DNA from: Nostoc sp. B(2019)
Lineage (GTDB): Bacteria; Cyanobacteriota; Cyanobacteriia; Cyanobacteriales; Nostocaceae
NCBI RefSeq assembly: GCF_010091925.1
Contig: NZ_WVID01000014.1
Location: 124,001-188,000 of the forward strand
Length of the DNA stretch: 64,000 nucleotides
Direction of reading: 5' to 3'
Of this stretch, positions 26,101-33,646 are shown one piece after another. The notes under the pieces were generated by a model. It had not been told where the DNA came from, ran no database searches, and worked only from the letters and a program-made list of their open reading frames with translations. Numbering within the stretch: position 1 is the stretch's first letter; every line of letters begins with the position of its first letter. The position numbers and the translations under genes are program-made.

Positions 26101-26425
26101 TGATGATTTTGTTGATGCTAATAAATGGCAAAATTTTTGCTATCAAGCGCGTAGTACATCTTTAGAATTGCTCTCCCAGCGTCATGATTTTATCGATTTG
26201 TGCGAACAACGCGCTAAGGTTGCTGAAAAGAAATTAGGTAATAGAGCCGAACAATTACGCCTCCGCCTAAACCGACAAACTTGGGATTATGCTGTTGCTG
26301 AAGAATTGAATGTAGAGAGTGGGTTGAATGAAGCCATTTTAGAGGGAATTCGCCAACCTCAGATTAAACTTGATTCTGTTGGTTTCATTGTTTTATCTGG
26401 GCGATCGCCTGTACAATCTGAGTGA
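23111..26425 (+). CDS. Orphan SNF2/DEAH-type helicase (RapA- or DpdE-like)
   Basis: A 1104-aa superfamily-2 ATPase. Residues 1-110 form small beta domains (MIELGSLVQS, LGIGKVTEI, then a second module). Motif Q/I follow: YPHQVEVVRR and Walker A DEVGLGKT (181-188), then Walker B DEAH (259-262), motif III LLLSATP and C-terminal motif VI RIGRIDRIG. After the helicase core comes an about 450-residue C-terminal region with no family I recognise. The N-terminal layout and length recall DpdE of the Dpd 7-deazaguanine DNA-modification/restriction system and RNA-polymerase recycling RapA; DISARM SNF2 proteins are another option. No dpd, DISARM or methyltransferase gene is nearby, so it is an orphan. 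ATG 23111 follows GAGGACTGG. Confidence 0.8.
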   Translation: MIELGSLVQSQNNDLGIGKVTEISHDDAIVEYFCSVGQRLQKTLPLNSLLKVRLQAQTRCYINLGTQDTWIIGRVFDWDEDRRKYQIDLPDKKTAIAVEQDIYVRCNLPIVDPIETLAMKGHETPYFHDRRLAFVKCLIKQRAVSRGMTGLISANINLYPHQVEVVRRVLEDPIQRYLLADEVGLGKTIEAGAILRQYLLDEPKKRAVVLVPQHLLQQWRIELENKFYLSHFPERVVVLAVEDVHRINPKAKVGFLILDEAHHIAAMATSKDAAVRQRFEAYKNLAHRSDRLLLLSATPVLNHEQDFLAMLHLLDPTTYKLEDLAGFRARVESRQEIGKVLLSFREGANPSVLKTNLQQLQNLFAEDQYLLNLTQELQNCLQTSETLPTERDKIVREIRTHISDTYRLHRRMLRNRRASVEDVIFDRNVTLKEEYDLDERSPDIYELIEQWRTTAPNQEQYQRIFLLLFLASGTWSGILEQVITARLSSIRHTGLIREFGEDDIRILTTTPKFPEEEKILESLLGIIKQPSEDGDRIELLKIILLYRLSEILGLQSFRSNIKQLHERVKQRIQRPIPGDYLPKIVIFTGFEQTCAEIIRSLSDTFGKGTIASHKSEQTPAQVESNLNQFKSNPNCFILVCDASGEEGRNFQFVDWMIHFDLPWSPNRLEQRIGRIDRIGRPINVEFTVLVGADIGDSPHDAWYRLLQDGLRIFNQSIASLQFYVDAKLAELEATMFQLGASGLSKIIETIQREIAEEQVKISEQNALDEIDTQEENATQYFQELDNYDARHLEIKQAIEGWIEDALHFQAIDNSNLAEAWRYQPNKRTLLPVDELRSRFANHTEQFGTYNRRVANQKSDIKLFRIGEGLVEALFSYIDWDDRGRAFAMWRTDTSWDSGEGMEWFGFRFNYVVEANLEIARRVLTKSKLDDTKFKILKRRTDALFPPIVETIFIDARNEPMYIVEDENLLKILQLPYKDRSNNQYWDYNLAKGRLKIIDDFVDANKWQNFCYQARSTSLELLSQRHDFIDLCEQRAKVAEKKLGNRAEQLRLRLNRQTWDYAVAEELNVESGLNEAILEGIRQPQIKLDSVGFIVLSGRSPVQSE

Positions 26426-26638
26426 ATGTGTGAGGATAAAGCTAAAGGGAAGCAAATTTGGCTTTAAGAGACTCGCTTGTTGAGCTAAGCCTTTGAATAC
26501 CAAATTAGCCTTCTCTTGTCAGCCTTTCAGGCAAGTTATTCTTGCATAATTCCTAAAAGAAAGCTGTAATTGTTAAATCATGATTAGTTGCACTTATCAT
26601 CATCACATTTTCTGAAAAACCTCAATTTAGAGCAATTT

Positions 26639-26983
26639 TTACGGATGGCGCAGTGCTTGCAGTTTATCTAACTGTTGAGTTTGTTCTTGCAGACGAATAG
26701 CAAGGCGATCGCACACTAACTCACATAGCTCAAAAATTATCGGGTCAGTAATTTGGTAAAAAACACTGATTCCTTGTGGCTGGCGAGTAACTATACCTGC
26801 TTGCATCAATACTTTCAAATGTTTGGAAACATTTGCCTGTCCTAGTCCGGTTTCTTGGATGATTTCCGTCACATTTTTCACTCCTGACTTGAGACAACAC
26901 AAAACTTGCAGCCGACTCACTTCTGACAACACTTTAAAATATTCAGCAACGGGAGCAAGGGTTTGAGGCGAAGATTCTAACAT
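26639..26983 (-). CDS. ArsR-family repressor, BigR/SqrR-like
   Basis: A 114-aa winged-helix regulator. The recognition helix region is TGLGQANVSKHLKVL, followed by the wing GIVTRQPQGISVFYQI. Cys pairs occur at 29-30 (VLCCLKSG) and 87/91 (ELCELVC). In the persulfide-sensing regulators BigR, SqrR and YgaV, one Cys in each of these two helices forms the sulfur-sensing disulfide or polysulfide bridge. Divergent genes encode a sulfurtransferase, a persulfide-dioxygenase-like enzyme and a TSUP transporter, the same set as in the bigR operon. I therefore infer a sulfide/persulfide-responsive repressor. The operator-like dyad is at 27016-27053. ATG 26983. Confidence 0.88.
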   Translation of the reverse strand: MLESSPQTLAPVAEYFKVLSEVSRLQVLCCLKSGVKNVTEIIQETGLGQANVSKHLKVLMQAGIVTRQPQGISVFYQITDPIIFELCELVCDRLAIRLQEQTQQLDKLQALRHP

Positions 26984-27015
26984 ACAGACTTAAATATTAC
27001 ATCTTTCTATATATA

Positions 27016-27053
27016 CTTACTATTATATTACCAGATAGTAATATGGTAGTAAG
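27016..27053. promoter_or_regulatory. 38-bp operator-like dyad of the sulfide module
   Basis: CTTACTATTATATTAC (27016-27031) and GTAATATGGTAGTAAG (27038-27053) are inverted repeats with 14 of 16 positions matching, 6 bases apart. The dyad is 33 bases upstream of the repressor ATG and 20 bases upstream of the sulfurtransferase ATG, in the only divergent promoter region. It is the natural binding site for the ArsR-type dimer and would repress both transcripts. Confidence 0.75.
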
Positions 27054-27073
27054 AGTTAAGAGCTAAGACAGCA

Positions 27074-27523
27074 ATGGAAAACGTCAAAAAGATTAACAAT
27101 GAATTAACAGTAGCAGGACAGGTAACACTAGAGCAGCTACAGCAAGCGGTTAGTGAAGGTTACAAGTCTGTACTTAACTTGCGATCGCCTGATGAGCAAG
27201 GCTTTATCAGCGATGAACAACAACAAGCACAAGCATTAGGACTGCACTACATCAACATTCCGGTCAAGCCAAACGAGATCAGCGATGAACTGACTACAGA
27301 GGTACTTGAGCAAATTGATCAACTACCCAAACCGACTTTAATCCATTGCGCCAGTGGTATGCGTGCGGGTGCGCTTGTCTTCATGAACGTGGCGACAAGG
27401 CAAGGATTAACGGCACAACAAGCGTTTGAACAAGCACAAGCAGTTGGCTTTGATTGTAATGCTCATCCACAAATGAAGCAGTTTTTCGAGCATTACGTTT
27501 CCAAGCACTCAAAAACTAGTTGA
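27074..27523 (+). CDS. DUF442 / TIGR01244-type sulfurtransferase-like protein
   Basis: A 149-aa soluble protein of the 'beta-lactamase hydrolase-like, phosphatase-like' family. The active loop is HCASGMR with Cys92; the spacing Cys-x4-Arg is that of rhodaneses rather than the Cys-x5-Arg of tyrosine phosphatases, in line with sulfur transfer. Family features at the N-terminus are VAGQVTLEQLQQAV and SVLNLRSPDEQG. In other bacteria this domain is fused or adjacent to a persulfide dioxygenase, as here. It lies first in a three-gene operon, 22 bases before the next gene. It probably moves sulfane sulfur to or from low-molecular thiols. Confidence 0.88.
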   Translation: MENVKKINNELTVAGQVTLEQLQQAVSEGYKSVLNLRSPDEQGFISDEQQQAQALGLHYINIPVKPNEISDELTTEVLEQIDQLPKPTLIHCASGMRAGALVFMNVATRQGLTAQQAFEQAQAVGFDCNAHPQMKQFFEHYVSKHSKTS

Positions 27524-27545
27524 GTTTCTTCAAGGAGAAAATACT

Positions 27546-28244
27546 ATGTTATTCAGACAATTGTTTGACAGAGAAACCAGCACTTACACTTATCTACTTG
27601 CAGATCAACAGACTCAAGAGGCTATTTTGGTAGATCCGGTGCTGGAGCAAGTCGAACGTGATTTAAAACTACTTACAGAATTAGGGTTATCTCTGCGTTA
27701 CAGCTTAGAAACCCACATCCATGCTGACCATGTTACGGGTACAGCCAAATTGCGAGAAATGACTGGTTGTTTGGGGATTGTTCCCGACAAAGCTAAAGCC
27801 AGTTGTGCGGATCAGCATATTAAAGATGGAGAAATCCTAAAATTGGCAAGCATAACAATTAAGGCGATCGCCACACCAGGTCATACAGATAGCCATAATG
27901 CGTATTTAGTTAATCAAGATAGAGTTTTAACTGGAGATGCCTTGTTTATTCGCGGCTGTGGACGAACTGACTTTCAAAGTGGTGATGCAGGAACTTTGTT
28001 TGACTCAGTAAAACAACGACTATTTTCTTTACCTGATGATACTTTGGTATATCCTGGTCATGACTATCGTGGACATACAGTATCTACTATTGGAGAAGAA
28101 AAACGGTGGAATCCGCGATTTGTAGGACGCGATCGCTCTAACTTCATTGAGTTCATGGCCAGTTTAGATTTACCTGAACCAAAAAAAATCATGGAAGCAG
28201 TCCCCGCCAATGAGCGTTGCGGTAACTTACTTTTTACCCGTTAA
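27546..28244 (+). CDS. Persulfide-dioxygenase-like MBL-fold enzyme (ETHE1/Blh type)
   Basis: A 232-aa metallo-beta-lactamase-fold protein. The ligand motif THIHADH is at residues 56-62, followed by GHTDSH, the bridging Asp in TGDALF, and PGHDY. ETHE1-type enzymes use one iron to oxidise glutathione persulfide to sulfite. The RGCGRTDFQSGD block and C-terminal wording also fit the Blh enzymes of bigR operons. ATG 27546 has AAGGAG seven bases upstream. Gene order with the sulfurtransferase and a TSUP exporter supports sulfide detoxification, with sulfite as product. Catalysis on a particular persulfide is inferred. Confidence 0.9.
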   Translation: MLFRQLFDRETSTYTYLLADQQTQEAILVDPVLEQVERDLKLLTELGLSLRYSLETHIHADHVTGTAKLREMTGCLGIVPDKAKASCADQHIKDGEILKLASITIKAIATPGHTDSHNAYLVNQDRVLTGDALFIRGCGRTDFQSGDAGTLFDSVKQRLFSLPDDTLVYPGHDYRGHTVSTIGEEKRWNPRFVGRDRSNFIEFMASLDLPEPKKIMEAVPANERCGNLLFTR

Positions 28245-28264
28245 GTTCCTCTGATAAATCCATT

Positions 28265-29173
28265 ATGATTGCCTGGATATTCGGTCATTTTCTCGCAATT
28301 TGTATAGGTATCAGCTTAGGGTTAATTGGCGGTGGCGGTTCGGTTTTAGCGGTACCGATTTTAGTTTATGTCATGGGTGTGACACCAAAACCTGCGATCG
28401 CCATGACTCTATTTATTGTGGGATGCGTAAGTCTCATTGGTGTCATTCCCCATTGGAAGCAAGGGAATGTGAATTTAAAAACCGCTTTTATGTTTGGCTC
28501 TGCCACAATGTTAGGGGCTTATATAGGAGCTAAATTTGCTACATTACCTTTTATTACTGGCACAATCCAGATGATTCTGTTTGCCTTGATGATGCTATTG
28601 GCAGCAGGATTTATGATTAAGAAAAGTTCTAAACCAGTTCAAAAAGTTGCTGCGACTGAGTTGAATTTAAGTTCATATCCCAAACCAATATGTAAATACT
28701 GTTGGCTTTGGATGCTTAGTGAGGGTTTAGGTGTAGGTTTATTAACCGGATTAGTTGGGGTTGGTGGTGGATTTGCGATTGTTCCTGCCTTAGTTTTGTT
28801 GGGAAATACGCCGATGAAACAAGCGATCGGTACTTCTCTGCTAATTATTGCCATGAATTCTGTTGCAGGACTGTTAGGGTATCTAGGATATGTATCACTT
28901 AATTGGAATCTAATAGCTTCATTTACAGTCGCCGCCAGCATAGGAACAATTAGTGGAGCTTATCTTTCGCAGTTTATACAGCCTAGACAGTTGCAACGAG
29001 GATTTGCCTATTTGCTCATAGCAGTAGCAAGTTTTATTTTATTTCAAAACCGGAGCAAATTTTATTCACCGGAAGCCGGCGCACCCTGTGGGAAGCCGCT
29101 CCGCGTCTATGCACAAAACAAAAAAAGTGTGGTTTATTTACCTAAAAATACCTTAAGCAAACCCAATGCTTAA
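28265..29173 (+). CDS. TSUP (TauE/SafE) family membrane transporter
   Basis: A 302-aa protein with about eight membrane helices in two homologous halves, each starting with the family glycine motif (GLIGGGGSVLAVP and GLVGVGGGFAIVP). TSUP proteins export sulfite, sulfoacetate or other sulfur anions; placed last in the persulfide operon it most likely exports sulfite or sulfide-derived anions. The membrane part ends near residue 262. The remaining residues (from about EAGAPCGKPLRVYAQ) are encoded by a Nostoc repeat-like stretch (29074-29110), so the C-terminus appears to have been extended by a repeat insertion. ATG 28265. Confidence 0.9.
   Translation: MIAWIFGHFLAICIGISLGLIGGGGSVLAVPILVYVMGVTPKPAIAMTLFIVGCVSLIGVIPHWKQGNVNLKTAFMFGSATMLGAYIGAKFATLPFITGTIQMILFALMMLLAAGFMIKKSSKPVQKVAATELNLSSYPKPICKYCWLWMLSEGLGVGLLTGLVGVGGGFAIVPALVLLGNTPMKQAIGTSLLIIAMNSVAGLLGYLGYVSLNWNLIASFTVAASIGTISGAYLSQFIQPRQLQRGFAYLLIAVASFILFQNRSKFYSPEAGAPCGKPLRVYAQNKKSVVYLPKNTLSKPNA
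29074..29110. repeat. Nostoc repeat fragment within TSUP gene end
   Basis: The bases GGAAGCCGGCGCACCC, GTGGGAAGCCGC and TCCGCGTCTATG resemble the dispersed repetitive blocks near 10270 and 51950. They are read in frame as the hydrophilic tail of the transporter. Confidence 0.45.
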
Positions 29174-29228
29174 CTCTAAAGCATTAGAATTCAAAGTGCG
29201 ATCGCAAATCATTAATCAACCTCACCAG

Positions 29229-29864
29229 TTAATCTTCAATAACTTCTCCTGCTTGAAAAACTTGATTAGCTGTCATTTTCAAATCGGGGAAAGTTGGAGA
29301 TATAATGTAGTCATTAGCTCGAAATTGGCTAACCTGATACTCTCCATCTATTAATTCATAAAGTGAGAGAGTAGGAAGCTTTGGATCGCCGATAAACTTC
29401 CTAGCACCTAATGCAGCATAATCCACAATCCAATATTCTGGAATGCCCATTTCCTCATAGTCAGCAAGCTTTTTATAGTAATCATCGCGCCAATTTTGGC
29501 TAACAATTTCAATCACTAAAGGAATCGAACTACCTTGAGTGACTGTTGAGGATTTTTTCCAAAGTGATTCTGAAGTTAAACAGGGACGATTCAAGATTAA
29601 AACATCTGGCAAATAACCTGATTCACCTTCAGGAGGTTTTACTATTGCTTGGTTGGGGATGAAGTAAGGAAAGTTTAATCGTTTTAACTCAAAAGCGATT
29701 TCAACAGTCAAAAACCCTTTTATTTCTTCATGTTTACCGACTGGTGGTGTCATCTCAATAATTACCCCATTATGTAGTTCGTAACGTACTTGGGAATTTT
29801 CTGGATACCATTGAATAAATTCCTCAAAGGTTACTACTTTTGTTGCTGTTTGAATTTGAGTCAT
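29229..29864 (-). CDS. Uma2/DUF820 family putative endonuclease
   Basis: A 211-aa protein of the large cyanobacterial Uma2 family with a restriction-endonuclease-like fold. The N-terminus has TFEEFIQWYPE, then RYELHNGVIIEMTP; the fold's catalytic-type residues are seen in YLPDVLIL (PD) and VIEIVSQNWRDDYYKKLADYEEMGIPEYWIVD (E-x-V...K). Nostoc genomes carry dozens of these; in vivo action is not known. ATG 29864 follows TTAGG. It is convergent with the TSUP gene. Confidence 0.88.
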   Translation of the reverse strand: MTQIQTATKVVTFEEFIQWYPENSQVRYELHNGVIIEMTPPVGKHEEIKGFLTVEIAFELKRLNFPYFIPNQAIVKPPEGESGYLPDVLILNRPCLTSESLWKKSSTVTQGSSIPLVIEIVSQNWRDDYYKKLADYEEMGIPEYWIVDYAALGARKFIGDPKLPTLSLYELIDGEYQVSQFRANDYIISPTFPDLKMTANQVFQAGEVIED

Positions 29865-30078
29865 AAGTAACCTAACAATGTTTAACTTTTTTACATAACA
29901 CGTAAATTGCAGATCAATCTTTTCCAGTAATCAGAATAGCATTTCTAGGTTTACTTTGATGAGAATAGGCTTGTGAGATTGGATAACTTGATTGATCAAT
30001 GAGTTGTTGTAACTAATGTTGAGCTTTGCTGACGGTAAGATTAGACATAATAACTCTCTTACTTACTCACATAACATC

Positions 30079-31632
30079 TTAACTCTGAGCTTCCTCATCA
30101 TGTTCAATCACCTCAGATCTATCTGTTAACGGCTTAACCACTCGTGCGATCGCTTCCTGAACAAAAGCTTTAATAAATTCATCTCTGCGATTAATTTGAA
30201 ACTGTCGCTGCACTACCTCGGTCATCCCACCATCACCCCAATCTTGGTCATGACGAAAATATTCAATAAAACTTTTCCCGGCAATTCTTGTTAAATAAGC
30301 CGCTGTTACACCTTGAATTGCTCTACCAATAATAAAAGTGGCAACATTAAGTTGTAAAGCCGTAGATAATAATTGAATTGCTCCTTTAACTATCCCTAAA
30401 CTGGCGATGGTTTTCGCTAAAGAAAGAGCTAATTCTCGTCCCCGTTCCATGTTCAACTCACAGCCATAGACTCTACCAATTTCTACGACCATCTGAGCAT
30501 TAACAGCAGCAGTCGCCAGTAAATCTACTACAGGTACAGGCGTGACTGATACTACACCAGCACCAATCCACTGAAACCGCTCAACAATTTTGTCAGCTTG
30601 ACGGCGGCGCTGGCCATCGATGAGTTTTCGCGCCTCGTCTCCTAGCCGCAGAGATTGCAGCAGGATGTTATCTGCTACCAAATCTTCACCTTCAGCGCGT
30701 AAAATGGCCGCCATTCGCCGCAGCATGGGGACAATATCCGGTTCCGCCTGGAAGGTTTCGCCAGTTTCTAGCTGTGCAGATTGGGGATTAGCAGCGATCG
30801 CCACTACATCATTTGGGGCGATAAATCCCCGCACCCGCTGACGCAATCTAGCAAGGATGGCTTCTTTATCTTCATCTGTGTATAAATCAGTTTTGTTAAG
30901 CACAAGCAGCGATCGCTTACCTATTTCCGCCAATCCCCGCAGCGGCTCATATTCTGATCGCCGCAAGTCATTATCCACCACAAACAACAGTAAATCTGCT
31001 TCCGTCGCCAATTCCCGCGCTAGCTGTTCCCGTTCTGTTCCCGCTACCCCCGCTTCCAAAATCCCTGGGGTATCTGTAATTAAAATCTTCCGTTCTAATC
31101 CCTTCAACCGCAGACAATAGGTTTCTCCCGCTTGGGTTGTTCCCATTGGTGCATCAACTTGACCCACCATGCGTCCCATAACGGCATTGACTAAGGAAGT
31201 TTTGCCAGCACTCCCCGTACCGAACACCACTACTTGAATCTCACCGCGTGCCAAGTTGACTTCAATCTCCCGCGATCGACTCAATAAAGCTTGGCGTGCT
31301 ACTTCATCTTGAATTTGCGCTACTTGTTGCCGCACAGCTTGGAGAGTTGAAGAAGCAGCATCAGATTTGGCTGCGGGAATTTGCGCTGGTGTTACTCGCC
31401 TTGAGTTGCGGCGCGATCGCTTCTCGCCAGCCTGCATCACTAGTACATAATACACAAAAGCTGCAACCAAGGCTCCTATGAGCAAAATCAGCAGCAACAG
31501 CAGTAAATTGCCTAGCAGTGGAGAATAGGACAACTGCCAGTAGAGGCGTGAAAGGGAATCAATCAGCCATAGGCTTAGCCCCAAAATGAGGATCAGACCA
31601 ACAACTAGCGTTACTATGCGCGACAGAGGCAT
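30079..31632 (-). CDS. Membrane GTPase with DUF697 domain
   Basis: A 517-aa protein. Two membrane helices occupy about residues 5-25 and 38-65. The GTPase domain shows G1 GTGSAGKT (137-144), G3 DTPG (186-189) and G4 NKTD (near 249). The C-terminal part matches the DUF697 region (VTPVPVVDLLATAAVNAQMV and following), common in cyanobacterial Era-like/dynamin-like GTPases possibly involved in membrane stress. ATG 31632 is used instead of a TTG nine bases upstream. No partner genes are adjacent; the next gene upstream is divergent. Confidence 0.9.
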   Translation of the reverse strand: MPLSRIVTLVVGLILILGLSLWLIDSLSRLYWQLSYSPLLGNLLLLLLILLIGALVAAFVYYVLVMQAGEKRSRRNSRRVTPAQIPAAKSDAASSTLQAVRQQVAQIQDEVARQALLSRSREIEVNLARGEIQVVVFGTGSAGKTSLVNAVMGRMVGQVDAPMGTTQAGETYCLRLKGLERKILITDTPGILEAGVAGTEREQLARELATEADLLLFVVDNDLRRSEYEPLRGLAEIGKRSLLVLNKTDLYTDEDKEAILARLRQRVRGFIAPNDVVAIAANPQSAQLETGETFQAEPDIVPMLRRMAAILRAEGEDLVADNILLQSLRLGDEARKLIDGQRRRQADKIVERFQWIGAGVVSVTPVPVVDLLATAAVNAQMVVEIGRVYGCELNMERGRELALSLAKTIASLGIVKGAIQLLSTALQLNVATFIIGRAIQGVTAAYLTRIAGKSFIEYFRHDQDWGDGGMTEVVQRQFQINRRDEFIKAFVQEAIARVVKPLTDRSEVIEHDEEAQS

Positions 31633-31835
31633 GGATAGCAAATATTAATGAGTATTCAGTGGGCAGATGCTTCTAATCTTAATAGCTTCAGTGTTTTTTA
31701 CCAGAGTGGACAGAAGCAATTTTTGATAAACTGAAAACGCATTTGGTATAAAATTTACTATTGAACTCGTACGGCTGGATTCCTCATTATTGATGAAAAC
31801 CCTCCCCCTTAAAAAGTTTAACTGCGAGTTTTACT

Positions 31836-33536
31836 ATGACTGTGACACCCAAATTAAGATACTTTCACTGGGTTAAACGATTGTTCTATCAACTTAGTAT
31901 TCGGCAAAAAATTGTTTGTGGGTATACTATTGCCTTGGGAATTGCAGTTTTAGGAACAACAGTGGGGTTGGCAATTGGCGATCGCTACTTCCAACAAGCC
32001 AGACAACAGATGAAACTTGCAGATGAAGAAGGAGGCTTGTTAAGTGATTTGCAAGGCAAGTTGTTAGAAATACAGATCCATCAGCAAGAAATAGGGCCTT
32101 TTTTAGAGCAACCGCAAGTGTTGCAGCAGAAAGCTTCTCATTCCCTTGGCAATTTGGCAGAAGCCGAAACGCTGCTTTCTCAGGCGCTAGAATTTAGTCA
32201 AATCAATTCGCAAAGTGATTTGCAAGCGCTGCTCAAGAAGCACGATCGCCCGATAGCTGTATATTTCCAACAACTCATGGTGCTAAACCAGCAAGTTTCG
32301 TCACTCATTTTGCAGCCGGAGGGAGTGCCAAAAGCACAGCAATTAATCTCAAAATTTAGTCAAAGTCAGGACGCACTAAAGTTTTATCAATTTGCTCATG
32401 AGTTAACCGACTTTGCAAAAACAGTTCGAGAACGCCAACAAGATGCTGATGTAGCCCAAAATCAGGCTGCGGTAATGCAAGCTCGGATTATTATCATTAG
32501 TATCCTTTTGTCAGTTGCGATCGCTGCCATTCTGGCTTTTTATACCAGTAAAATGATTGCTCGCCCTATTAATGCAGTCACGAATATCGCCCAAAGAGTT
32601 ACCCAAGAAGCTAATTTTGATTTGCAAGCACCTGTAGTCACAACAGATGAAGTTGGTGCTTTAGCTAGCTCTTTGAACCAGCTAATCCAACAAGTAAAGC
32701 GTCTTTTAGAAGAACAAAAAGCCGAAACCCAAGCGCGACTTATTCAAAGTGAGAAAATGTCCAGTTTGGGACAGATGCTTACTGGCGTCGCTCACGAAAT
32801 TAATAATCCTATAAATTTTATTTCCGGGAACTTGGTACACGCCAAAACATATATTGAAGGCTTATTAGCACTCTTGCAAACATACAAAACCGAAGTTTCT
32901 CAGCCTCCCACTGCTGTGCAAACTTTAGCCGAAGAAATTGATTTGGAGTTTCTGGAAGTTGATTTGCCAAAACTCATCAACTCAATGACAGTTGGTGCTG
33001 ATCGTACGCGAGAGATTGTCCGAAGTTTGAAAGATTTCTCGCGTTTAAATGAGGGCGAAGTTCAGTCGGTAGAACTACACGCTTGTATCAATACTACACT
33101 GTTAATTTTGAACAATCGCTTGAAAAAAGGGATCAGCGTTGTTTGCAAATATGGGGATATTCCAGCGATTCCAGGCTATGCAGGTTTACTCTACCAAGTA
33201 TTTATGAATTTGTTGAGCAATGCGATCGATGCTATGGAGGAAAAGTCTGCTGACGATTCGCAATTTTTACCCGAAATCACTATCATCACAGAACGCTGGA
33301 ACGACGATTGGGTGGTGGTGCGAATTGCAGATAATGGCCTTGGTATTACACCAGAAAATCAAAACAAGATATTTGAATCGTTTTTCACTACTAAACCACG
33401 AGGCGTTGGTACAGGCTTGGGTCTAGCAATTACTTATCAAATTGTGGTAGAAAAACATCGAGGCAAGATTACTTGTCAGTCTGAGTTGAATAAAGGAACA
33501 GAATTTGTGTTGGCTTTGCCCACCGAATACACTTGA
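31836..33536 (+). CDS. Sensor histidine kinase (HAMP, HisKA, HATPase)
   Basis: A 566-aa inner-membrane kinase. TM1 is at about 26-48, a periplasmic helical sensor at 50-215, TM2 at 217-237, HAMP to about 290, and a short coiled coil. The phospho-acceptor is H320 in GVAHEINNPINFI, the NNPINFISGNL style of the cyanobacterial HisKA class that regulates without conserved partner. ATP-lid motifs are NLLSNAIDAM (N box), DNGLGI (G1) and GTGLGLAI (G2). No response regulator lies next to it, so it is an orphan kinase; the signal is unknown. ATG 31836. Confidence 0.93.
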   Translation: MTVTPKLRYFHWVKRLFYQLSIRQKIVCGYTIALGIAVLGTTVGLAIGDRYFQQARQQMKLADEEGGLLSDLQGKLLEIQIHQQEIGPFLEQPQVLQQKASHSLGNLAEAETLLSQALEFSQINSQSDLQALLKKHDRPIAVYFQQLMVLNQQVSSLILQPEGVPKAQQLISKFSQSQDALKFYQFAHELTDFAKTVRERQQDADVAQNQAAVMQARIIIISILLSVAIAAILAFYTSKMIARPINAVTNIAQRVTQEANFDLQAPVVTTDEVGALASSLNQLIQQVKRLLEEQKAETQARLIQSEKMSSLGQMLTGVAHEINNPINFISGNLVHAKTYIEGLLALLQTYKTEVSQPPTAVQTLAEEIDLEFLEVDLPKLINSMTVGADRTREIVRSLKDFSRLNEGEVQSVELHACINTTLLILNNRLKKGISVVCKYGDIPAIPGYAGLLYQVFMNLLSNAIDAMEEKSADDSQFLPEITIITERWNDDWVVVRIADNGLGITPENQNKIFESFFTTKPRGVGTGLGLAITYQIVVEKHRGKITCQSELNKGTEFVLALPTEYT

Positions 33537-33646
33537 ATTTTAACACAAAGTCACGCTCAACATGGAGCGTCTAACTCATGACTAGAAGTCACGAGTGTGC
33601 GGCTTGTAGAAATCAAGCACTAACGTAATTTGTGAGTCCTGGATGT

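Noticed and set aside
23111-29173. Defence island reading of helicase plus neighbours
   Set aside because: The genes after the helicase form a coherent sulfide module; only the helicase and the common Uma2 protein could be defence-related.
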